NCBI RefSeq assembly: GCF_016859285.1
Contig: NC_053418.1
Coordinates: forward strand, 19,927,329 to 19,991,328
DNA from: Xiphias gladius
Lineage: Eukaryota > Chordata > Actinopteri > Istiophoriformes > Xiphiidae
Direction: 5' to 3'
DNA: 64,000 nt
Shown here piece after piece: positions 52,770 through 64,000 of this stretch. Within the stretch, counting starts at the first letter, position 1, and every line of letters begins with the position of its first letter. The position numbers and the translations under genes were made by a program. The notes under the pieces were generated by a model. That model worked only from the letters and a program-made list of their open reading frames with translations, was not told where the DNA came from and did no database searches.

Positions 52770-54393
52770 CATATGTTTTGACAAGGTCAATAGTTATCTT
52801 GTGTAGGCTATGTGAGGACATGTGGACGTTCATGGTGGCAGTTCAAGCACACATACTCCAAATTTTTAAGATGCATGAAAGCTGGTCCTGCGTTCAGAGA
52901 AAGCCAGGCTGAAATTTTCAACAGAAAAATATTGGTACTGTTCAAGCAGGTTTCCATGTCTACTGATGAAATGAATCACCCCTTTGGGGGATACAGCCCT
53001 GATAGCAAATTTACAGTTTATGACACGTTCAATCTGTATATATACAAAATGAGGGTTAAGGCTAAAATTTTAGTCAGAGGTGTTAGGCAGATGAATTGTA
53101 ACGAAATCCCTGATATCTGGCAAATGGCTGTGAGAAGGTTCTCCAGAGTGCAAAGCACGCCAAGCTGCCTATATAAACTCTATTGAGCACACTGGACAAA
53201 GGAAGTCAATGTAGCATCACTCACATGATGAATTGAGGCTGCATTCAATCGGACAATTGGAAGATACTCGGCTTTCAAATAAATAAACAGCCAGATGAAC
53301 AAACGACAATGCACACAAAGTTTGAACTAGTACTATTACACACAAGTCATTTTCAATTGTGGTCTGGCAGCAAAAAGACTTTCACTGCATTTAGAGGACA
53401 TATTTTCAAAATCTTTTTGTATATAGTGTATTGCAGGACAACTTGTTTTTTACAATTTTCTCTACAGCAGCTAACATATTATGAAAATCTATATTTGGTG
53501 CCTAAACCATGGTGTTAATTCTACAATCAAAGCTTCTAAAATTTTCATGCTTTACTATGAACCATTCTGGATGAATCCATACAATAATGCCTCAATAGCA
53601 AAATTTCTTCCCCTTTAGAACATCAGTTAATTCCCTTTATATTGGCAGCATCAGCACATATGAGCCATGATTTTTTTTTTTAAATCATAAAATTTCCTCA
53701 CTACTTTATCCAACAGTCACAATGGGTTATATTAAAACTAATTTTAAATTATGACACATCACAATCATGTTAAATTCTGATGACATGAATGAAAAAAAAA
53801 AGCCTAACACTAAAGCTTTCAAAGACACCGTACAAAAGGTCACAAATGTATCACCCAGACAAAACTGTTTTACTGTAAGTGTGGACTACTAATTTCAAAA
53901 CAAAACAAACCTTTGCAGACCCCATCATGAATTGGAACATAAAGGATTGCTAACAAAATTCCCATCACCTGATACTTAAAGCAGATGCAATTGCCGTGGC
54001 AAGTTACTGTATTTATTCACCTCAAGTAATTAGATAAACATGACTTCAAATTACTAGGATCTGCAAAATTCCCCTTTTGAGTACAAGCGACACCAGCTGT
54101 AACCAAAGGCCATTTTGTTTTAGAAAAACAGTAGCATGTGCATGTTCAACAGCGTCATTTATCAGCTGTTCACATCCAAAGTGTTGTTCAAAAATAAATG
54201 GAAATGGTGTCAAAAAGAAATGGAGAGGGATGAGGAAAAAAACCCTCTCTATGACAAAATGACAACAAAGACCATCAGGGCCCATATGCATAAAAAAACC
54301 TTAGGAGTGCCGATCTGTCTTTGATCATTTTGCTTCTTCGGGAAGCATGAGTTATTTTTTTCTTAAGTGAGCAAACCAGTGAACGTAGATACG

Positions 54394-54431
<38 letters not shown>

Positions 54432-55472
54432 GCCTGATGGTATGGCCCCTGGTCATTTTTCTCACCATGGGTCACTGCTGTAAAGGCTGATGATTTGGTT
54501 AGATACCTGAGTAACTGTACTGAGGAGGCGGCACACAGCGTAGCTATATGCCAAAGAGTAGCTTCGTTCATAGCTACACAACAAGGAACAAGTCATAAAA
54601 CACTAGTATTTTGTGCACTGTGGACACCAGCCATGGGTGGTTACTGATACAGGTTATAAGGGCAATTACAGCATGTGTGAAAAAAAATGGATGTTGACAT
54701 TTTCCCTGTGGAGTCCCAACACAGTGAGGCAAGGGCCAGCTAGCTCTTAAAAGCAGCTCTCTAATGTCTTCAAAAGCCCTAAATACTGTTGCAATTTCAA
54801 ATGCATTGGGTAATAGAGACCGATCCTTCTTTACATCTTTCACATTGATCCGGGGTGGAGACAGTATGTGCCAACAGATCAGCTGCTGGTAATGGCACTG
54901 CACCATTTTGTGTTGAACAGGGAGTGTTCTGCCTCAATTGCACATACACCGTTTGAAAATAATAACACAGAAAGGCCACTAAATACATGGAAATACAGTA
55001 ATAACAATACATCCAGTGGGACACAGACAGTACCTCTGAAATAAAGGAAGAGCCAATATCCTACATCAATCAAACATTTTGCTTCTGATTAGCACAATGA
55101 TATGACTCTTTGACAGTGAAAATGATGCATATGAATAGCAAAAATGATAGTGATGATCACAATAGCAGGATAAAGAGTTTAGAGTCTGTGTGTGGTGATA
55201 TGGACTGTGAGGAGTTTCCGGTATTCCATATGAGAGTGCTTTAAGGAGCCCATCAGGTCCTGCTCAGCAGATCCGTACCAGTTATGAAGGACAGCATATG
55301 GTAGCAGCTCAGCACACGGAAAGCCAGGTGGCACTGTACCTCATTGTATCGCTTCCTTCTCCAAAAGATGGGCTATTGTCTAGTTTTTTTCCCTCTGTTG
55401 CTCATTTGCCTCAAGTTACAAATCAAATGTGTTTCTTTTGTTCTCATTTGTATTTTAATCTCCCTGGCATTC
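52770..55472 (-). other. Probable ube2d4 3' UTR, or downstream DNA
   Basis: AT-rich, with no convincing coding potential. It contains a T30-type homopolymer at about 54398-54427. Frames on both strands (for example minus 54574-54906) lack domains. UBE2D genes commonly have long 3' UTRs, but only transcript data would show its extent here. Confidence 0.4.
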
Positions 55473-58579
<3,107 letters not shown>

Positions 58580-58900
58580 TGCTTCAATGGCTATGCTAGC
58601 TAGCCTGTCAGCTAACAGTTAGCACTTCACACATACAATTTGTCTTTTGTGACCGCGTACTTCAAAATCTCACTTTACGTATAATCAGGAAATCACGTCT
58701 GACATGAAACAGGCTTGGGGCTTTTGGTTTCTAATACAGCCTATGCGAGAAATTGTGTGTTAAGGCTTGAGCTGTCTTTAGACTGACACAGAACCACCGA
58801 TATATTTTGCTGTCTCTCCTCTCATCCCTGCTCCTCTAGGTGCCCGGCAGACAGTTTAATATCGCGAGAGTTTTCTGTACAAGTCGTGAACTGACAATTG
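58580..58900 (-). promoter_or_regulatory. ube2d4 promoter with a TCGCGAGA motif
   Basis: TCGCGAGA at 58862-58869 (TCTCGCGA on the gene strand), 283 bases upstream of the start codon, near a CCCGGCAGAC GC-rich patch. The same octamer occurs upstream of gins4 in this window. No TATA box was recognised. Confidence 0.45.
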
Positions 58901-59443
58901 TAATTTCAGTGGTTGTAGCCAAAAATAAATTGTTTACTTTTTTTTTAAACAGTTTTGAAAAAAAATCAAAATTACATACGTTTCTTTTATAGGGGCATAT
59001 AATCACAGTAATTAGTTTTATTTAAAAAGAAATGATATGACTTTTTACTTTGTGATCTAAATTCAATTTTATCACGATGCAATGCTATGAACCAAAACTC
59101 CATACAAGTGCTTCCAAGAAATTTGCGTACCTATATTTTTGCTGTGGCTACCATATCTGTCCCTTCTGTTTACCACGTAATCCCATTCTGTCTTAGATCA
59201 ATATAGTTTTTTTTTTTTTTTTTTTTAACTTTTATTTAAAAAAAGTGATTCAATCTGCATCATGATCAATCCAGTGATCATCCTTGTCATCAATTTCACA
59301 GCACTAATAACAGAGACAGGAAGGCAATGTTCAAACAACATACAATATACAAATACAATATACAAACGTATACATGTACAGCCTATGACTTCCACAAAAT
59401 AACTGAGGCCACTTGTCCACAAGATGTCACTGTTTAAAAAGAA

Positions 59444-59487
<44 letters not shown>

Positions 59488-62400
59488 AAAGACAAAGCCC
59501 AAATAGGTGACGTACAGCTTTGAAAACGTTTTTTTTTTTTCAAGATTCACAGTGTCATTTATCAAACTGAATGTCCCATGCTCACAATCAGTTAATTATT
59601 TTAAAGCATTCTTTTTGAATTATTTTTTTCAAGTGCAAAAGTGCATGGTAAAGGAGCAGCAAAGTACAACGAAGCCAAACACGTGTATTATTTGCATGTA
59701 CATAAGAATAAAGAAAAAGACTATAGAATTGTTCATTCAATACCCAATCATTGTAAAGGCATATTCATTTGAGTCAGCTGCATGCTCCAGTTTCTGCAAA
59801 GCCTTGTCTTGCAAAGCCTCATGAGCTCCCATTTATATATCTTAAACAAGGGTGAAAAAAGAGCCCTCATTATTTTAGTCAGTATGTATGAATAGGGTGC
59901 AGTGTTCATTCTTCTTAAATGGCTGATTCAGTGTCAGGTTGAGGATCCTATCCTCAATGTGACACTGAGAGGGACCATTTTCCTTTGGAAAGCTGAAGAT
60001 TCCTTCAGATAATATCTTATTGTTTGCTCATCTCTGTGCTCTCAATGACCTTCTTGTCCTCAGGGCCTGCCTGTAATCAGATTCAGCCAGCAGCAGAGGT
60101 AGCAGTTTGGGTCCTGTGCAGCAGGGGCCTTGTGTTCTGAGTTTGTCTACTTGGAGAGGCCATTTATCAGCATCAGGTTTTCAGACACAGTCAAGCCCAT
60201 ACTTTGTTGACTTGAAGCTTCAGCTTGAAAAGCCTCCCATAGTCACCCTACTGTAGTTTCCTCTGAAATCTCAAATCACATTGGTTTGCTTGCTACTGTG
60301 CACTTTAAACATATAATGTCTGTAGCTGACAGAGAGACTAGTAAGCCCTTCACTTATGGGGTGCATGCTACCTTGTGAACATTCAAAGCGATGAGCAGGA
60401 AATGTCTTTTCTTTCTATAAGGCAACGTATCGCTGACCTGTATGGGGAATTTCCCACCTATACCTAGAAATTGAGTTTTCAGTTACAAGACTGGTGCCCC
60501 AAGTTCCAAAATGATGTATGAGCCAAGGTGTGAATGTGTCAGAACTGGGAAGATATGGGTGGGAGTAGGAGCTTTGTTGACCTGTCCCATGAGGATAATA
60601 GCCCATAGTGCTGTTATTTGAAACCATGGACACAGCAGACTCCAGTGATCTGTCTTTTTGGTCACATGAATTATCATCAGTAGAAGTCCCATTGTATGAC
60701 AGAAAGCGTTCCACTTATTGTGGCAATTATGCTAAAGCTGTGTCTGAGTTTAAGTATATTCCTCTCGATGGCACTTTTCCCATGGTCACAATGACAAAGC
60801 ACATATGCTCACTGTCATTTTCAAAATTAACTTAAATGGGTCTTGCTGATGTCTGAATTATCCAATAAAGGCACAACCAATTAATGTTGAGCACAAGCTG
60901 GGCTCCCAGTCCCCAGAGGTGTTCTACCTTCGGTCAGTGTATTAGCTTTCTGAGGGCTGTCTTGTGGAACAAAGATCCATTGTTCCCACATACTAAGAGA
61001 TATTTGTTCACCCCTTGTATCAATGGTCTTGATTTGATTATACACTCAGGCAATATGTGCAAGCAGTGCTCAAGTTTGCAGTGAAGTCAGCACTCTGCAC
61101 AATCAAATAATTCTTGAGCTAAGCAATTGGAAGAAGGGTCATTATGTACGGAGCAATCAGTGTTTCATGGCTCATTTCCTTAGCTGTGATTTGATTTTGC
61201 TTGTCAGTGTTAAGGTGGCGTTTGACCTAGAAAATCTCTGAATTATTCCTCAAATCTCCCTTTTTGCTTTTGTGGGTATCAGTATCACTGAGTTTTACAT
61301 ATTGGATCAATAATTAAAAGTCCATTATTAGAGCTTTTTGTAGCTCGTTTCTCGACATTAAAACAAGCTGGTGCATGACTGCATGTTTGTTTTTGGCTTA
61401 CATCATGAAATCATATGAAGATTTATAGTTTCAAGGATGTGCTTATTAAAAGGCATTATTTGTTCTAACTGTGGCCATGGAAAACGCGCCAGCTTTTATT
61501 GGTCTAATTGCATAGCTGGTTACAGGATGTCTCATTTACAAGCAGGGGTGCTAGTGCAGAAACTTCATTTTAGTGTTTTCGGAGGCCAAGCTATCAAAGA
61601 AATGTGGTGAATTAAATGTGGGGGATTTTTCTCTGAAATGTACTTACGTAAGAGAATGAAGTGTCACTGAAGATAAAACCAGTACCTCAAACTGCACTTA
61701 TGTAGTGTGTTATTAAGTTCTTGTCCAAACACACTTTACTTTCCACATTTGGATTAAAACAATATCACTAAAGACTGTTGTTATTATAACAGCAAGAATG
61801 GATCATGGATTCATCATTTCCAAAATGATTAATGGGTTGTTTTTTAATTGTTTTTCTCTTATTGTCAGGATTTAATAAGGGAGCAGAAAGAATGAGATCA
61901 GATTCAGTCCCCTGTGTCTGTCACCTCTGATCCACCCTTATCAAATGTGCATCATGTGGAGGACATACACAAATCCAACACATAGTCATATAGAAACAGT
62001 AAGCCTTTGGGGTTAAGCACTTAAAGAGAAATCCCCAGAGCCCTCTGTGTCACTGTGTTGCACCATACTTCTGGCATAGTGATTGACAGCTCTGGAAACG
62101 ATTTTACTGTGCTGCTCTTGCAATGAGTAGTCTCCAGAGCCTAAGTAATAACTAGTCTGAAGTGTTGACTAATACATTTAGTGGTGACTCTCTGTAATCA
62201 AATGTGTTCCAGCTGTTTGAGTTCTGATGACAAATTCAGGTTTTCCCAGTTTGCTGAGCTTCCTTGAGAGACAAAGGAGGGATTTCCTCTGAAACAGACA
62301 GGCAGTGGCAGCACCAACAAATGGCTTGGTACTGTTATCAAATAAAAAGTCTGACTAAATATAAACTTATCATCTTCAGCCTGAGCCAGAGCCGAAATGA

Positions 62401-62814
62401 AGGAGAAGGCGACAGCTGAAACAATGTTTTCCACAGGCTATGTCCTGGGACATGTACAAAGACAGTAGCTTCATATGACAAAAAATAATAAAAGAAGAGA
62501 AAAGTGTCTTTTTAGTTGCAGCATATGGTAATAGTTTATGACTTAAGTGAAAGGGAAATATCCTTGTTGTTTTTTTAGTTACTGCCAAACACACACACAC
62601 ATGAACAGTTTTCAGAAGACATGGGACATTTGAATGGAACAGTTGCTGCGTGGTTCAGAGGTATTAAAGCAGCCACCTGTTGCTTGACAGGATTTTACTG
62701 TGCAGAGGTGTGTAATTAGTGTCTGTAATTGTGTATGAAAGTAAGTGAGTGGGACATGGGGGGGCCGTCCATCCTGCTGCACAATAAACAGTTTAGTTCC
62801 CAGGAGCACCCCTC
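58901..62814. other. Intergenic region right of ube2d4; no gene seen
   Basis: Nearly 4 kb of AT-rich DNA with a T-run near 59206-59226 and an (AC)n microsatellite. A 99-codon minus-strand frame at 60415-60714, rich in Ser, Tyr, Thr and His, is the longest open frame but has no recognised domain or splice context. Confidence 0.5.
59446..59485 (+). repeat. (AC)n microsatellite
   Basis: About 20 AC units. Reading frames of alternating Cys and Val across it are artefacts. Confidence 0.9.
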
Positions 62815-62919
62815 ATGTTCCTGTTGTTGGTTCCATCGCTGCTCACTGGGAAACGTCCTGGCCTCTATTGTCCAGAAGGTCGGGGGTCACAGGATGCTCC
62901 TAAAGGCCCAAAAGGGGAG
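62815..62919 (+). CDS. Candidate first coding exon of a secreted collagen-like protein (unproven)
   Basis: ATG opens MFLLLVPSLLTGKRPGLYCP, a short hydrophobic leader, then EGRGSQDAPKGPKGE. The 35 codons end exactly at a strong donor (GAG then GTAAGAGG) in phase 0. A leader followed by a Cys and a Gly-X-Y-like GPKGE is the layout of short-chain collagen proteins such as C1q/TNF-related proteins or collectins, whose collagen stretch often continues in the next exon. No following exon is visible before the right edge, and the leader is short. It may be the start of a gene to the right, or chance. No family is assigned. Confidence 0.3.
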
Positions 62920-64000
62920 GTAAGAGGTTGGATAGTGAGGCATGATAAAGAGCTACCCCCCCCCCCCCTTCTTCCAAAGACGCAAACCCTTTAAAAAACA
63001 AAATATTAAAATTGCTTCTTTTTCCCCTCTCTTGTCACACCGTCTTTCATTCAAAATCCCAGCCATTATTAAGAGTTTCAGGAAATGAAATCAGGACAAT
63101 GTCTAGACTATTTCATATTGAACGTCCTGATTGCCTTCAGTACATGTGTGGAGCTCTGTTCCTTGTGTGCGTTCTTTGCATATCTTTAATGGAAGCCATA
63201 GTCCACAAGCCTTCCCATGCAAAACTGGGAAATTCAATCTAAGCAGCTAACAGAGGGTAAGGCATATCATTAAAGACCAAAAAAAAAAAAAAAAAACAGC
63301 CAAGAAAGGATTGGTTGTATTGTACCGTTTTCACCACACAAATGTTACACTTTAACCACAGACAAAGCTTAAACACTGGCTATGACTATGGAGCAGATAC
63401 ATGCTTCTAAATGCAGTGACCCTTTAAACAGGGTAGCACATAAACAGCCATATAAATGCTGTTTTTGCAGCGCGATTGAATATCTTGCCGAACGGCAGAC
63501 GTTTATGAACAGAGACACCATGCTGCTATGATGGAAACTTGTTGTACCTCTCTTGAGACTACACACATAAACTGACAGCAGCTGCTCAGGTGTACTGTAT
63601 ATCAGTTTAACTTCTTGTGTCTGTGTGAAACAGCATCCATGCAGTATTTCCTGTGAAATTTATTTTTAAGGTTTTTGAACAATAGTCTTATTATTATTAT
63701 TTTTTTTTTTACTGTGCTTGAACCAAAGCACTTCAGGGCCTGCAGCCTGTCCTTGTGTGTGCCTCAGCATACTGGAGGAATGGGATGAGTAGATATGCTA
63801 TTCTCAGGACATTCACAGTGACACTCATTTATCTTTTTTATAGAGCTAACCTAGCTGGAGCTCTGAACAATATTCCAGATGCTTGTTGCATTGCATTTTA
63901 TCAGCTTTCCACTAATAGATTGCTATCCACAGCACCTCGACAGCAACGAAAAGGCTCTGAGCCTTCAAATTTGTATCTGTCCCCAAACTGATTTCTTTAT
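62920..64000. other. Right-edge region; no further exon recognised
   Basis: Contains a C-tract at about 62957-62970 and A- and T-runs near 63280 and 63700. No Gly-X-Y repeat or C1q-like segment was seen. If the candidate exon at 62815 is real, this is its first intron. Confidence 0.45.

Noticed and set aside
54275-54571. 98-codon minus-strand frame with a poly-Lys stretch
   Set aside because: It reads through a long T homopolymer and is very likely non-coding.

Overview
This window is nuclear DNA from a ray-finned fish, most likely a perciform-type teleost. The genes are vertebrate orthologues with many short exons, GT-AG introns and conserved splice phases. Introns are compact, and several interspersed repeats belong to types I know from teleost introns. 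I found no bacterial, organellar or viral segment, no CRISPR array and no convincing tRNA or rRNA gene.

Layout, left to right. (1) 108-10127, minus: the 5' half of gpat4 (ER glycerol-3-phosphate acyltransferase); the 3' half lies left of the window. A 1.7 kb tandem duplication inside it carries an intact and a degraded copy of exons 4 and 5. (2) 12502-14447, minus: polr3d (RNA polymerase III subunit RPC4), with a 5' UTR exon near 16 kb. (3) 21391-24321, plus: phyhip, the only confident plus-strand gene. (4) 25322-26134, minus: a glycogen-targeting PP1 regulatory subunit (PPP1R3C-like), tail to tail with phyhip. (5) 28958-31107, minus: gins4 (SLD5 of the replicative helicase). (6) 33292-39820, minus: arid5a (AT-rich DNA- and RNA-binding regulator). 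(7) 44727-52118, minus: dbnl (actin-binding adaptor with SH3). (8) 55473-58579, minus: a UBE2D-class ubiquitin-conjugating enzyme, best taken as ube2d4, with a long 3' UTR. (9) 58.9-64 kb: mostly empty, with one possible plus-strand first exon of a collagen-like secreted protein at 62815-62919.

Exon boundaries were set by hand from GT-AG sites and reading phase, checked against remembered human proteins. Except for partial gpat4, every chosen exon chain gives an uninterrupted reading frame of the family's usual length: polr3d 387 aa, phyhip 338, gins4 224, arid5a 610, dbnl 477, ube2d4 147. The genes do not form a pathway. Recalled human locations are gpat4/gins4 at 8p11, polr3d/phyhip at 8p21, dbnl/ube2d4 at 7p13 and arid5a at 2q11, so the window joins blocks that are separate in mammals.

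The most notable structure is the gpat4 internal duplication, which may be biological or an assembly artefact. Other points are shared promoter motifs (TCTCGCGA-type, E2F/CCAAT-type, ETS-type), clusters of TAACGTTA words near gene starts, a CA repeat close to a dbnl 5' splice site, weak donors in phyhip and gins4, and the unrecognised candidate exon at the right end. I see no convincing novel biological system.
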